Positions 30,857 to 46,000 of a stretch of 64,000 bases of DNA are shown here, one piece after another. The notes under the pieces were generated by a model. It saw nothing but the letters and a program-made list of their open reading frames with translations. It searched no databases and was not told where the DNA came from. The stretch's first letter is position 1. Every line of letters starts with the position of its first letter. The translations under genes were made by a program, and so were the position numbers. Source of the stretch: Anas platyrhynchos (Eukaryota; Chordata; Aves; Anseriformes; Anatidae); contig NC_092587.1 in assembly GCF_047663525.1 (NCBI RefSeq), forward strand, positions 40,477,001-40,541,000, read 5' to 3'.

Positions 30857-33022
30857 TACAAACAATGCTTCTTTTGGAAGCACAGATAATATTGCCTTGT
30901 CTGAAATATAACACTGGCATATGTCCAGATACTTGGAACATGCCTGCATTCAACAAACTGCTTTCGGTTGCATTCAGCTGCCCGTGGCAGGGAAACATTT
31001 TGTTCAGGCATTAAGGGATAACAGGATGATTTGATAAAAAGTACATTTAAATACAAAATCATACAGAATCATTCACAACAGTTCATCGTATGCAGTAAAA
31101 CAAATATTTGTGCACTGTTACCTGAGTGTGATAAAATAGGGGTTTACCTGAAGTTATAAAAACGGATTTCGTTACTTAATGTAAACAAAATTATGAGTAT
31201 CTTGATACGTGATTTGTATGCTTTTAAACTGAACCATGAAGTCATGCACCATAAAATCTTAGTGATATTGATGTGAACAAAGTCTCAACAAGTGTAATCT
31301 GTGGACTGCTTGCGGGAGAGGATGGAAAAGTGCATTGGCTCCTGAATTTCTTCATCTTGCTGCTGGATTTGCTGCAGTACGATAATAGAGTTCCTCTTTA
31401 TTGAGGCTGCAGTGGCAATTAATCATTACATTTATTTGTTTGCAGATGATTTACTAAATCAAGATTTCTCAGTAGCTTATATATTCTTAGAAACCCCAAA
31501 TTCTTACTAATGCAATTCATGTATTTTACATGTATATTTCAAAGATCAGTGTAGCCACAGGTTTCACCATCTGTTTCTCAAGAATTTTAAAATGTGTTGG
31601 AGACAGCAAGTAATAGGAGGAAGGACAGAAAATGAAGTCACTTGGGTGGGGTTTGGCCAGGCCACTTGGGTGGAATTCAAGTGTGTATGCACACTTGATA
31701 CCCCTTTTATTAAAGACTGTACGACACAAAATGTATGACACAAAGCCAGTTTCAGGAAGGATACCAGGTGCAGGGAGGTTACCTTGAGCAATACTAACAG
31801 CATCCGTGAATTCATAGCTCTTGCCCAGTCACTATGGTTATTGCTTATGAGTACAGGAGAACACACTGGCCACATTATAGAGAGGTAAAAGTCTGCCCTG
31901 CCTAGTGTGCTGCGCCCCACACAGTGGGGCCAACAGTGCCCTACAGAAAGTGTATGAAAAGGAAAGTGTATGAAATCATAACGCACAGAAAGCACTCCTT
32001 TCCCTGAGTATTATTATTCATCCCAGGTCCAGCACCTTAGGGAACTTCCTGAGATGGCAGTTGCATTTGGGCTGTCATATTGAGCAGCCCCTTGAAGTCC
32101 CTTCTGGCCACCTCCGTGCTCTGCAGTGACAGGTCCCACAGTGTCCTTATGCAGCGTGGAAGGTACTTCCCTTTGAGATATGCTTCCAGACTTGGTATCA
32201 AAGTTTTCTTTACATTAAGCTGCCCGTTGAAACAGCAAAAATGAACAAATGAGAGGTCTGCTGTGGTATCCAGCTATAGGATTTATCTCCAAGTGTGCTA
32301 ATGCTACCATTTAATTTGCAGGTGTGAATTGCGTATTTATGTGGCAGTGCTGCTCTTGTTCCCCAAAGCCCTCTGCAGCGTATGAATGAGCTGCTGTGTT
32401 TGAGCTGCAGTGTGTGCAATCAGAGGCTGCTGGTTCCTTTGGGAGTTCAGTTATAGCATGAAATTAATCTCTTTCAGCTACTCTGGTTGAGCAGGTGAAA
32501 AGTGAAAATAATTATCAAAGCTCTGTGGCCTCCAGTAATTGTTTGAAACCTCTGAATATGCCTGCGCTGTGGCTTGCTAACATAGTTTGCAATTGTCTGA
32601 AATAATATAGTGCTTAAAATAGATAACAGCACTGTTTTCTTCTTGAATGGCTAGAAAGCTGCGAAAAACAGGTAGTCAATCACATAGCTTTGAAAAGCCA
32701 CTCATTTTCGGCACAAGCTTTGAGTGAATTGCTTATTCAACATATCCAGTGTCCTCCTGACGTGCCCTAGGTAGCTGGGAACGCAAGTAATTAGGCTCAG
32801 TGCAGGGGCTGTCCTTTTAGATGGCATGACAAGAACTGATTTTGCTGGTGCTGCCCATACTATTGAGAAAGAATGCAGTTATCTCACCTGGAGAACTGGC
32901 ACAAAACCTTGAATGGCAGCCACTGCTATTTGTTTTGGCTGAATACCAAGAATGGCTAAATATAAGCTCAGGGCTTACTTTCATTGCTTGGTAAAATTTG
33001 TTAATAATCCTTTTTCTTTTCT

Positions 33023-33054
<32 letters not shown>

Positions 33055-36000
33055 TTCACTTAACCCTTCTCACTCACTAAGGAATCAGAATGATTTCCAG
33101 AAAAGTCAATTACTGATTTTGCTCTTTTTTTTTTTTTTCAGTTAATATTGTTTTTATTTTATTCTTTTTTAAAAGTTCAGTACAAATGAGAAATTTAAAG
33201 ATGTTCAGGAGGGTTGTGAAGGAGCCACCTGTTCTCATTCAACATAGTAAGGAAGAAACATTAGCACATATATTCTGGCCTTCCTTACAATGGGTTTTGT
33301 TCCAGATTAGGATTGATGGTCCTTTTGATCACTTCATCAACAAAAATAATAATGACTAGAGCCAGTATAGGACCTGGTTGTCTAAAGGTTGCAAACCTCA
33401 CCTGAGCAGACTCTGGAGCTCAGAGCTCACGCTCCTGTGTGGAAGATTGGAAGATTAGGTCTTCTTCGAATAACAGTGAGACAAACCTGCCCCTGAGATC
33501 TGACTTCCCCAGCTTTCAGGAGAAAAAGCCTGGTATCCACAATCCAAGAGATATTCTCAGTCTTGCATTTCAAATCAGATCAGGACTGTGGGAAGATGCT
33601 TGAAACAGGTTGCAGAAGCAGAGGAGAGGCGAGATTTGAGATCATTCTGCTGTCAGCTGGGTTAAGCTTGTCCCAGGCTCAGCTTATCGGGCGCTGAATG
33701 TCTAAATCTGTCCTTTCTGCAGCAGGACCTTGGCTTTGGGACCTGTCCTGTGGCAGGACCCACATACAGACCAGCAGTGCCCAAACTGCACTGTAAAACT
33801 GAGATCCAGCTCAGGTTCAGGTGCTAAACACCTTCAGTTGTGTTTCTTCTGGGCACTCCTATATACTTTGAAGGAATCACGTGGAAGGTTATCTATCAAA
33901 TTTTGGTTCCTAGGGGACTGGAGAGAAATGCCAAGTATTTGGAAGAGGGAGTTGCATACTACCTCCCGTGGGACAGCTTGGTTGCACTTAGCCCAAGAAT
34001 AGCAAGTATTCCCAAGCATTCAGCTCATGCAAAACATGGCTTTTTGTGCAAACCACAAAACAAATGGGTCTGCTGTCATTGGTGGCACAGATTCAAGGCC
34101 CGAATCTTTCTGCCATCTCTAGAGATTAATGCAGAGGATTTACAGGCACAGAATGTCCTTGCTTTGCTCAAAAGTTGTTGATACTTCCTCTAGCTGGGGT
34201 TGGGGTAACACCTTTTTGCTTGTAAAGCAGCTTGTAATATCAGTCTTGCAAATGTCTAGATTGATTGGTTAAAGCTTCTGCATTCCCCTGGAAATTGGAA
34301 AGCATGCTCAGGCCAAATTATGCAGCAAGTACATGTGCATGTACAGTGAACTTAGCCACATTAATCATAGACGTGCCTAATTGAAGCTCTCAGGGCTTTG
34401 CTTTTCTTATGCTGTCCATGTAGATGCGGTGATGCGGAGTATGATCTGATTCATGAAGATGCAGGTATTTGGAATGGCTGGCTGTCAGTCACTATTGATT
34501 CTGGAACTCGACTGTTGCTGGGACGAACTTGACAGAATAAAATGTCCAAGTGTGTACGTGTCACTACTCATTTGTCCTTTCTGTCTGTTTTTATAGGTGT
34601 GACACTGGCATCTAAAATGAAAAAGCATGTCAGTAGTTCAGAGGTGAAAACAGCAATTGATGTATATAGGATGTGGTAAAAAAAGTCCAGTGGGCAGCCT
34701 TCTGTTTGCCAAGTGATTTTAATGAAAGTGCGTTGATATTCCATCTGTTCACTGAACAAGGTAACTCAAACTGAAGTGTGAAAGGCCATGTTAAATCAGA
34801 GGGAAGGACAGAAGGACATGCTTCAGTTACCATATTTAAGTCCTTTTAAGATTTCTGAAACAGCTTGTGGCTATTAGATTCCTACAGAAAAATCCATGAT
34901 TTGTACTGTGGATACCATGTAGGCAGAGAGTAAATCCAGTATGCTATAGACAAGAACTGTGAGGACTTAGGCGTTCATTTGTATCTGCCTGGTATATCTC
35001 GATCATTCACTCCAATTTATATGGTCGCCAGATTAGAGTTTAGTGTTTGTTTGTTTCCCTTACTGCAGCACAGGGTCTTTTTCTCCTGCTGATTTCTTTG
35101 GACACTTTCCGGTTCAAGATTTCCTTGCCCTCTTGGGGCTTCAATATTCAGTACTCTACCTGTAGCACTCCCACAATGCGCCTTTTCAGATCATTAATGG
35201 GAGTATTTACCTTTTGACATTTGGATGAGATACTCCAGTGTTTCAGAGCAGACACTCTTGGCTTTCGTTTCTGTGAATCTCCAAAAGACACAAGGAATTT
35301 GGACAAGTGTTTGATAACTTCTCATATCATTCGTATGTACTCACCCTGTGTGTTATTACTGGGAACAAAAATTTTGATGTACATCTCTAAAAGACATTCC
35401 CTTTTCTTATAGAAACACAATGTGTGTTTCTGCGGAGTATTTAAGGAGACTTTCTTGGAAAGGAGTGCATTTTGTAATTGTGCTTTGCAGGAAACTACCT
35501 TTTATGAGTAACTGGACTTCCGTGTTCAGTATGTTGTTCAATATACCTAGACCTGGACCCAGATTCAGACATCTGATTTTGACCAACTGCTTATCAGTAG
35601 CATAATTAAGGAAAAAGACGTGGCTAACTTGATTCAGCTTGGACTTTAGTCTTTAAATATACTTGCTGTTTCTTGTCATTTTGACAAGGAAAGAGCAGGA
35701 AAAGAAAACAGAGATGGAAAGGAAGTTAGGTTATCTATTAAATATTTGGTGTGACTGCACTTGAGGTGTAGTAGTTGTCCTCTGCTCACTCCAGTCCCTC
35801 GCCTTTCTGGAGGTCACTGCCAGCTGAGTTGTTTGCCTGACTGCTCTTTAAATCTCCGGAGCGATTTGACTCGACAAGACACACGCACTCACATCCAGCT
35901 TATAGTTGTTTTAAACTTTCTTTGTCAGATGTGCTGGTTCAGGAGGTCCTGCCCCTGGACACAAAAGCATTGCTTTTGACCCAGAGCATTTGCCTGGCCC

Positions 36001-36964
36001 AGCTCCCAGCACAGCCCCACGAATGCCAGGCACAGGGATGGGACACTGTGGAGAGGGAGCTGGTGTCTGAAGGTGGGAAGAAGAGAGAAGCAGGAGCTTC
36101 TTGGGGCAGGATTGACTCTTATGGAAGACCACATGAAGATCAAGGACAGGACTGGCATCCCGTGGGTGTTATTTCTGCCTGCAAAGCTGCCTTCAGCAGT
36201 TGCACATTTTTCCGTAGCCCTCCCTCCCCATCCCCATTCTGCAGTTCACCACCCTTTCAGTGTGCTGATGTAACTTCTGTGGCTGCCATGTATGGCAGAC
36301 CATGAAGAAAAACAGGCTTTACAAACCTGTTTGTGGCATGTTTTGAAAGCTGGATCATTTTACTGATAAGGTTTGGAGCATTGCATGGTAAACAGCTGTG
36401 TCAGCATAACATTGGAGAAGGGTAAATGTCCTGAAATGAGGGAAAAGGAGAGGAAAGGTCTTCTAAATTAGCTTTGCAGCAAAAGAAAATGATGATAGTG
36501 CTCAAACTGTCTCCTAGAGAAAACATGGTAGGGTTTTGTTTTGGTGAGTCCTGGCTTAGCAAGCATCCTTCTTTCAACTGGGAACAGGGACAGGCCCAAA
36601 AAGCAAAAGCCCAAGTTCCCTCTACAGCAGGCAGTTTGGAGGTCTGGCCTCTTTGTGCAGCTGCCTGTACTGCTTGGACAAGCTGCCCTGGATGGATCTG
36701 CAGATATTGCCGTGTTAGACAGGAGAGGTACAAAAACTGGTGATGCTGTGCTGTACCTGTGCATTCCTTCCTGTGAGGTGGGCTAAAGACAAGGCTGAGA
36801 AGGCTGCAGGGAGAAGCAGCGGAGAATTGGTGGAAAGCCTTTTAAAGACGCTTCCCGTTAAGCAAAAAATGTTTCCCCGCATCTTAGCTATTGTAAAATG
36901 CAGACTTGGCAGAACTTATTTTTTATCTTGGCACTAATATGTCAAAGTTATGGGGTTGATTCAG
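30857..36964. other. Intergenic, no gene seen
   Basis: AT-rich, no exon supported. It includes a pyrimidine/poly-T tract at 33011-33056 and another T-run near 33126-33139. A motif-dense AT stretch at 31370-31470 (AATTAATCATTACATTTATT) may be regulatory (inference). Confidence 0.5.
33011..33056 (+). repeat. Poly-T with C interruptions
   Basis: About 46 nt of T broken by three single C, low complexity. Confidence 0.95.
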
Positions 36965-37085
36965 CAACATCTTGATGAAATTTTATGGCCTGGGGTTTCT
37001 GTTGCTATTTTTGTTTTGTTTTCAAACCAAAAAGGTCAAACTAGATGAGCAGAATGGTGCTTTCCGGTGTTGAAGTACATGAAAG
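36965..37085 (+). mobile_element. Ancient CR1-family 3' end remnant
   Basis: The plus strand reads ATTTTATGGCCTGGGGTTT, then AGGTCAAACTAGATGAGCAG, AATGGTGCTTTCCGGTGTTG and AAGTACATGAAAG. This follows the old CR1 sense 3' end (GGTCAGACTAGATGATCA... GTCTATGAA). Short and diverged. Confidence 0.6.
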
Positions 37086-40000
37086 ATTCATTTACTCTTA
37101 TTCATATTCTCCTTTATAGTCATGTGGCATAAAATAACTACCATAGCAAACTTTATTAAAAGGGGGAGAGCTCTCAGAATTGCTCTTGTTTTCCTGTTAA
37201 CTGCTAGTTGCTCCTCAACTTGGAAGTCACAAATTAAATGCAGTACTTGAAACCATCCTATATTAATATAAGTAATTTGTAGGCAAAGTAGATACTGTTA
37301 TACCACTTACTGGGCCAAAAATACGTCAGCTTTGAAGCTGAAGGCAACTCTGACGTGTTGCCAGTTTCAGTGGCTATAAAAGCTTCTGCACAAGTTCTCA
37401 TCAGTTGTAAGTTCTCCAGACTCCTGAGGCAGCCATTAAAAACCACGAAAATCCAGTAATCGTTCTGGTCAGGTGTGTCAAAACAACATTTCCTGATGGA
37501 AGATGCATGGAAAGTCACATCCAGCAAATGTATTTCAAGTCTTGACCTTAACCCTTCGTATTTATAAAGTGCTGATATTAGTTTTTAAAACAAGAGAAGA
37601 ATATGAGTTGGAAGCAAAATTGTTTGGTTTGGCCCCTTTCAGAAACAGAGTGTCACGCAGCCTGAGAAAGAGTAGCCATTTAGACTGTTAGTTGATGTCT
37701 GGTTAGATTACACAGTATATGAAAACTGCCTCTGTGGCAGAGGATTTTAAAAACAAATATCATGGTATTAATTACTGGAGAGCAGACAAGCCCTGGCTAG
37801 GGATGCACAAGATGTGGGCTCTGTTGTTGCTTAGTTGTGTGGCACGGATCCGGTCACTGCACACTTGTGAGTGACAGAGAGCAGAGAAGGCTGCTGATCT
37901 TGGTAAGGCATTTCAGAAATGTAATTATGAAAACAGCAAGATATTGGTAACTACTTATTCAACGCTTTCTTTGTGCAACCTTGTGCAGGTCAAATTTAGA
38001 TATCTTGAAGCAAGATCTTTGGTCTGTCAAGGGGAAATGTACACAGGAAGGCTGCTGCTGATCTGCCAGACCAGAGGAAAAGCCTGAGCAAATGCCTCTT
38101 AATTCTACTGCATACAGGCTCCTGTTTGCCATTCAGCAACGGGTGAGATGATACATTTCTGCCTGAAAATGATTTGATTTTCATCCCTCTATTTCTTGGC
38201 ACTTGTGCACCAGTCACTTTGGAAGGGGCATCTGTCATTTCCTCCAGCAGTCTACAAGCCCGAGCTTGTTTTCACAGTCATCTGGTAGATGCTCCCAGCA
38301 TGAGCAACATGTCACCTTCTGTCAAAGAGGAGGCAAGGTGGGAAGGAAAGAGAGACAAAGAAGGGATAATCAATTAACAAGGCAAAAGCTTAGAGGCATG
38401 TGGCAAAAGGTATCCTAAAACAAACAGATTTACAGCTGCTTGTCATTCCTAAAAAACACAGAAGGTTGTGTTACATCAAAAAATAGTGGTTTTCTTGTGC
38501 TCTTGCACATACAACATCATAACATTATACAGTATTATAGCATTATAAAAGCTACTAACTACTGTGTTCAGAGTAATGCATGGAGGGGTCTGGGACTGAG
38601 TAAAGGACCCGATTGTTCAGCTGGGCAGCAGAACGTGCCTGCTTGGTTTTGCTTGCCAGTAGTCACATAACATCCCTAAGCCCATGGATGTGTTGTGAGC
38701 ACACACTGCCCATCAGCCCCCGTGGTGAGGGGAAGGAGTGCATGTAGGGTGGGGCAGAGAGGGACAGTGACATGGGAGGTTATGATGATCGTTTAACTGA
38801 ACAAATTCTAAAGTCCAGAAAGCAAATTTTGCCTACACATGGGTCTCATCCTCTGGAGGGACAATACCAGCATACTTGTCCACAAGACTACCTTTTCCTT
38901 TTCTTCATGTTCCCATTTCTAGATGTCAGGTTTCTGTTCCAACGTGAAGACAAGGATGCGGTGTAGCAGGAGCCATTTAACAGGAAGAGAACTGGGCCCA
39001 GAGCCACAAGAAAGGGATCATGGGGAGAGCACCATCCAGTGCTTGCGGAAAAGGGACTGTCATTGCCTGTGAGTTCCTGGCTGTCGCCGCTGTTGTTCAG
39101 ACAGAGAGACTGTAGCAGTAGCTAGAAAGAGCCTGAGGAGGGTGAAGATGAGGTCAAATGCCAAAATATCTTGGTACAGCTTTGGGTGGGCTGATTAGTT
39201 TATGGCTGACAAAAGAGATTATGCTGAAATATTGGACTTCCATAGAAAGGAAGCTTTTCTCCTGGAGGATCTGAAAAACCTGTGTAGCTGGCAGTCTGCT
39301 GGCCCGGGCAGCCTGCTGTGTCTGCCTTCTCCCAGCAGATTCCCTTCTGCCATGAAGAGGAAATTTCAAGTGTACCGTGTAGCTTCCTGCTATTTTATGC
39401 TAAAAAGTAGCCGCTGCGGGCACCACGCTAGAAGTGGCAGCTCTGAAAAATAAAGGACAGGATACCAATGTCTTCCTTCTAGCAGTAAGCTAAACCTACC
39501 AGAAGACTGGACAATGACTCCCAAGGTCTTCTTTGGCTGGGTGCCCCAACCACTCTGTGGAGGCTCAGCCACTGAGGAGGACCTGAGGTGGCTTCAAGGC
39601 CCTGCCAGACACACTGGGGTTGTTGTCTGCAGCTCAGGATAGACTGTGCATGGCTGGAGCCATTCAAGCATGTCCCGAGTCCAAAATGACACTGTCACTG
39701 CGAGGAAGACGTTGACAAAAGAAGCGACAGGGAACAAAAACACAAATAACTGAAGTCCATCAGGCTCCCTCGGACAGACAGGGCCCTCCTGGAAGTGATG
39801 CAGTTTTGCTGTTTCCTTCAGATTCTATCACAATTCTCATAACATTTGGTCTTCCTACTGAGTAACTTTTTCTGACAGGCTGTGCTCAAGGAAATCCTTT
39901 GTCATCATCATCTTTAAAGCTAGCTTCCATGTTTCAAAGAAAAGAAAAAGAAAGATAAATCCTACAAAAAATATCGTTGCGAAAATGATAAGAAAAAACA

Positions 40001-43000
40001 GTCCTTGTGATATACCTGGTGGTCACTTTTGATGTCAGAGTTGTGGCTCTCAACTTATTCCTCATCCTGAGCTTAGCCTTCAGCACAGAAGTCTCAAAAA
40101 TATTTGTGCTTGTTTGTCACATCACTGGAGGAATGTTTTACATATGTACATGCATACAGTGTTTTACATTTAGCTCTCTTTCTGGTATATTCCTGAAGGA
40201 AGCTGGTGGTTCAAGGGGAGGCTGAATCTTCACCTGTTAGGCAGATGCTCTACCTTTTGAGGGTGGGCAATTATTTCAGGCCACGCACCAGATTCCTTGT
40301 AAAAAGGGAGCCTCGTGTCCTACCATGTGTGGTCCCCTCTGGCTGAAATGGTGATGGGTATTTTAGTAGCCTCTCTACCCACAAAACAGACATTTCCTCT
40401 GCTCCCTATCATTGCTTTTCCCGAGTACTTCCAAAAGCTATGTTTTTCTGTGATAAAAGGGAAAAAAAGCCTCCAACCAAGAGATTCATGTTAAAAAAAA
40501 TCCAAAAGATAGTCCATTTTATGATAGGTCATTTTCTTACTTATTTACTTAGGTGCTTCTAAATCTGATATTTCTGTTTCATAATTTCTGCACTGTAATG
40601 TGTGGGGATCATTTTTACTTTTTGGTCACTGTAATAGAAATAGAAACCTGCCCAAGTTGCACAAGTCTATCAAATAGGTACTAGAATCAAGGGATTTACT
40701 GGGCAAAGGCATCTTTTTGCTATACATAAAAACATCAAATGACTGATCTTGTAAAGTACATACTGACTTCAAGGGAAACATTATAAAACTCTTTAGAGCC
40801 TTGAGAATGGCCAGACATGAATTATGCTGATATATGTCTACATTACTATTTTATTGAGCAAGATAAGGATAAAACAGAAAAATCAATCATATTCAAGCAA
40901 TCCAGAACTACCAAATACATCTTCAACTGCATTAGGCAAATATTTTGATCCATTTATGTAGACAAATACTTTGGCTTGATCATAAACAAAATAAAAAGTG
41001 TGTTTTTATCTCTGGTCAATTTGAGCTTTGCTGCAGACATAATGGAACAAAAAGGCACAATAGCCTAAGGACACACGTTCTGTCTGTGTAGCCAATAATT
41101 TCTTTTCTTTGTGCCTGAGTGAATGTTTGTTTTGGGAGGAAAATGTTCTTTTACCTGGAAACAAAATATTTTTCAATATCTTGGCTTTGATTTTACAGCC
41201 GAACATATTTTAAGGAAGAAAGCAGTTAAAATAGCAGTTCTGGAAACAAAAATAGACTCTAACCTGTGAGCATTTAGTGATGTGAAATGTGAAAATCTAA
41301 ATTTGAAGTAAGCTTTCATGTAGCTGGGGTGATTTCTACCAAGAAAAGTTTAACCAAGGGCCTGAATCTGGCCATTTAAAAAACATTTCATGTAACCCTA
41401 TCCCTGTTATGGAATTTTAATCTATTTCTAGAGGGAGCTGTGCTATTTAATTCCACAGTTCACTAAGATTTTGCTTCTTATTCAAGAACACTCGCTGAAC
41501 CAAAGAAATCTAGGCTTGACTCAAACTAATTAAGCTTGTGAAGATTTACAAACAGAATCTTGCCAGCAAAATATTCAATGGGAAAGCCCAAACCTTTCTG
41601 CAAATTAAACAGCTTTCCTTGGAGCTCCAACTAGCAGTTTGAGGCTTAGGGAATATCTTTGATTTAAAGAGGGATTTTCGGATCACAAAATGAAAACAAA
41701 ATGATTAGGGACCAAAATATTTTATAAACTTTTCCTGGTAGGCTGTACTGAATGTCCAAATGTATTAGTGCCTGAACAGATGATCAGTCTGCAGATGGAA
41801 AGCCCAATTGCCATACCTGGCCAGTGCATGCACTCGTAACTTGGTGCATCAGTAGAGCAAAATATGTTAAGCTAAACTAAATATATAGGCTTTATTCCTC
41901 AGTTGCAGTGAGTCAGAAGCGTGCAGATGGTTAGTTAAAATTCTTCAGACGATGAGTCAGCTTCTCAGATCGCAGTAACTCGGTCGCTCGCAGTTAACTT
42001 GATTGCCTGCGATAGTCTGACTGTACCCTCACTAAACCATGAAAAAACAACAGTTCTAATTTTTCATTCTCTGAAGAATAATATTGCACCTGGCACCACA
42101 CACACAGCACCTGGGTGTAGCACAGCCCAGTAATGGCACATATCCCCATCTTTTCCATCCCCGTGTTCTTGCAGGAAGGTGAAATCGTGAGTGAGGTGGG
42201 AGGGTTCCAGTCTGGGCAGATTCATGTATTTTTTTATCAACACTGAGTCAGCCTGAGAAGCCATGAGCACATTTAAGGCTTGGAGACACATCCAGTGTAA
42301 TGGGCGTGTGCTGGTGAATGTCATGCAGACTTGGAGACAGGAGCCAGTTCCATAAACGCGAGCACGGCCAGCCCATCTGTTACAGGATTTGGGCTCTTTG
42401 GGATAAATCTGCTTCCTTCATGTAACTCTGCTTGTGCTGGGTAATATGAGAGGATCCCTTACTTATTAAAACCCAAACTGGCTCTGTTAGAAAGAAAGAA
42501 AATATTTAGTGAGCTGCTCAAGTTGGCTTTCTGAGCCACATTCTGTAAACCCATTGAACTTTTCCAGCTTGCCCCACTTCTCACACATTGTGCTGCACAA
42601 CTGAGTGGTAAGAGATGCTCAGAGAGTGATGGAGAACGTGTGTCCAGAGGGTGAACCCACTCCTGTCTAGGAGAAATCCCACAGAGATAATTTTCTGACA
42701 GTGAGGAGTAGAAGGGGAGAGGATAAGACAGAGCTAGGCAGCCAAATTCAGTTGCCTGAGCAGAGGTATCCAGTAACCTCTGAGAGGTGGATGGTGCCCA
42801 AGAGATGTGCATGGGGCTGCCAGATGTGACCTAGGACCTCTGGATGTCTTGCACCTTATGGAGAGGCAGCTGGAAGTGAGTAGGAACACCTTAGGGCATC
42901 AGATGCTTCTACTGAGAGAAATGAACCCATGATGCTCTCATTACCTTCGGAAGAATGTGATGGTGGAGAGGTATGGGGAGTCTTTTTGGTGGCAGGTTTA

Positions 43001-46000
43001 TATGACAAGAGTTAGGTTTGAAGGTTACCTGAGCCATGGCATTCAGTGGTGTGTGACACCAGGAACGCCTCTGTTTTCCAGCTGGAAAAGTTCCCCTGCT
43101 GTGGGAGACAGCAGGAAGTACCCAGTCCAGGTTTGTCCAGAAAGAGAAGCACCTGCTGGGGGAACAGGCCAGAGGTGAAGGGTCTAGACTATACCCAGAT
43201 GAGTCTCTGCCAGGGCTAGAGGAGTCTCAGAGGGAGTAATGGATCCAGGTCGGCAGGAAAACGTTAACAAGTGCAGATCAGCAGGATCTTGTATGCTTGC
43301 ATCATTTTCTTCAGTATTTACCTTATATAAGCTGGTGGCCACACAAAACAGAACTCAATGTTCCATCAAAAACAATATTTTTCAGTAAAACCACCACAAT
43401 TGCAGTCTGTCTAGCCTGTGTTAGGTGAGTCACTGTCTTGCTGCCAGTCTCCACAGAGGGGTAAGAGGTGGCACCATGATGATGACTGAATGTCCTTCTC
43501 AGACACCACTGGGGATCCCAGTCTGCTCTGAGGAGCAGGGTTGCATTGGCACCATGACTAAGTAGAAGCTTTGATGAACTACATGACTCTAGAAAAGATT
43601 TACTCTGTGGACTTCTTAACTTTCCCTTTAACAAACTCTTCTAGATGTGTGTGTTGCCACATTTGCACCTGTTCTGTCTTTAGCTATACCTATGCTCGGA
43701 CAGATAGTGAGCTGTAAATTTGGATTTAAAAGGCAAGATGATCTCATTCTGACAATATTTCTCACCCTGGCTTTATTGCCAGCTCCTTCCTCTGTCATGA
43801 AATAGCAATAGGTTGCAAGTGATTTTTTTCTCACTGAGATAATCTATGAATAACAGGGGAAATAAAAAGAAGACATTTTGTCTTAGAATATATTTTTGGA
43901 TGTTGATGATGGATATCCTCTCTTAGAAAATGGAGATATTTAAATAACTTAATAAAACAGGCTATTCTAAGACTGATAAAAAGAATATTAAACAATAAAT
44001 TTTATTTCATAAAGTGTTTATAAGTATAATATATATTTAAAATGCTGGTGCATTTTTCTTTCACCAAAGCTTGTATCTAACTGTATGTTTCTATTGCACT
44101 TACCAGTACTTATGCACATATAAGTATTTTCTGTAAGGTTCCATTGCCCTCAGCATGGATTTCTTTCCCAATGAAAATCTGTAACAATGAATACTCCAGT
44201 CCTACACCAGCTCAGATACTTCCTGCCAAAGGGTAATCCCATCCAGTGCCTACTGAAGACACTGGCAGAGCTTTTTATTAGAATTGTATCAAACCTTTAA
44301 TTTTATAGATTCTTTTGGGCACTGAAGCTTTTCAATGTTAGACAAAAGGTACACAGGGGCCTTATAAAACTGAGTTGTTATTGATGAATAATACTGAAAG
44401 GTTGCTTGCTAATTACCATTTACTATTCCATTAGTTTCAGCAGCCAATGCCATGTTATTAATCTTACTTTGAATGATTAAATCTAAAGATGTTTCTCTTC
44501 AAAGTCTCCTCTTTTGTTGCACAATAAGCTCTATTTGCCATGTTTTACATGAGCTATTTTTTGTCATCTGAACTATTGAAAAAAATTACTAGCTTAGTAA
44601 TTACTTCAGAATAGGAAATTTCCAGTAAGTCACAGCATTTTATGTTCTGAAAATAAAAATGCAACACCTCTGATCCTTTGTTAGGATGTAATGGTTTACT
44701 CATTCCGTAGTTTTTCACTTGATCTTTTTTTTGAAGGAGAGGGAAAGAGAGTTTTTGTTTGCTCATGAAAGAAGACAGAAGGATGAACAGCACTTTACAG
44801 AATCACCTCAGCTGGTATATAAACAAGCCTGTGTACATGAACCAAAAAAAAAAAAAAAAAAGATGTCTGCAAGGAAATTTTGAAGTAGACTTCTCTGCTT
44901 TATTTTTAACATAAATTATTCCACCAAGGTTAACTCGGAATAATGCTGTGTGATTAACAGCAGGGATAAAGGTGATCAGAGCTTGACAAGCCCTGTGGAA
45001 AGGGCAGAGCTCCTTAAGGGTCGCTGAATGAGTAGGCAGTGGCTTTTGGAGTAAGAGAAGAAGTGAAGAAGAGAAGAGAAGAAGCTTTTTGAACCTACTA
45101 AACAGCAAAGGTAAGGGCAGAGGTGAAGCTGATATGACCAGACTGGAAGTTGCTGGTGGTTCGTGCATGTGAGAGTGTTAGGCTTCAGGCCTTTGCTTGA
45201 ACAATAGCATTTTGTTACTAATCATGAGCTGTAGCACCATGCTATTAAGCAGCCAGACAGCAGGCAGCATCTACACACAATATATAATTTTTGTATTCTT
45301 TTTTTTTTTTTTTTTTTTTCCCTGAAATACTTTCAGAAGGTTATTATTCCATACAGTTGATCACTTGCATACATAAATGAAAAAACTAGTTTCGCCTGCT
45401 TCATCTCTTTCAATTTTAAGCTTGGAGATGTGAGAACAGGGGCTCAGACTTTTCAAAGTCAGGCTGTTTGAGGTGGAAAAACCTGGGTCACCATTCTGTG
45501 ATCCTGTGTTTCTACTGTACTGTCTAAATGATGCCAGTGCCTGTTGTGCACACAGGACTCAGATGGCCAGGGCTCCTGCTAAAATATTCATTAGATAATT
45601 GAATTGAGTGCTTAAGGACTAGTATACTTGTGGAAACGTTCAGAATCAATTTCATCATAGCTATCACTTTTAAATGGCTTTTCCTGCTTCATGTCTCACC
45701 TTGTTGTTCTGGTATTGGGACTGGGTGAGTTGCAGGAAGCTCAGAGTATATTCAGTACATCCAAGGTGTAAGGGGTTGTTAGTGGAAGGTGCTAAGAAAT
45801 TATGATTAGATACATTTTAAAGATGTGTAAGTGTTTCTTGCCAGATTTGCTTGTCCCAGGCAATACTTCACCCACAGCTTGTTTAATTTTTCTGTTATAT
45901 AAAGAACAAGGGCAGATGACATAGCCATGCTCAGGTCTCTTTCCCACATTAGTCAGGTCTCTGGGCTGGGTATTTGGGAACTGAATCACTCTCTTATTCT

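Noticed and set aside
45491-45509. CR1-tail-like ACCATTCTGTGATCCTGTG
   Set aside because: Only about 19 bp match and the upstream sequence does not follow CR1; could be chance.
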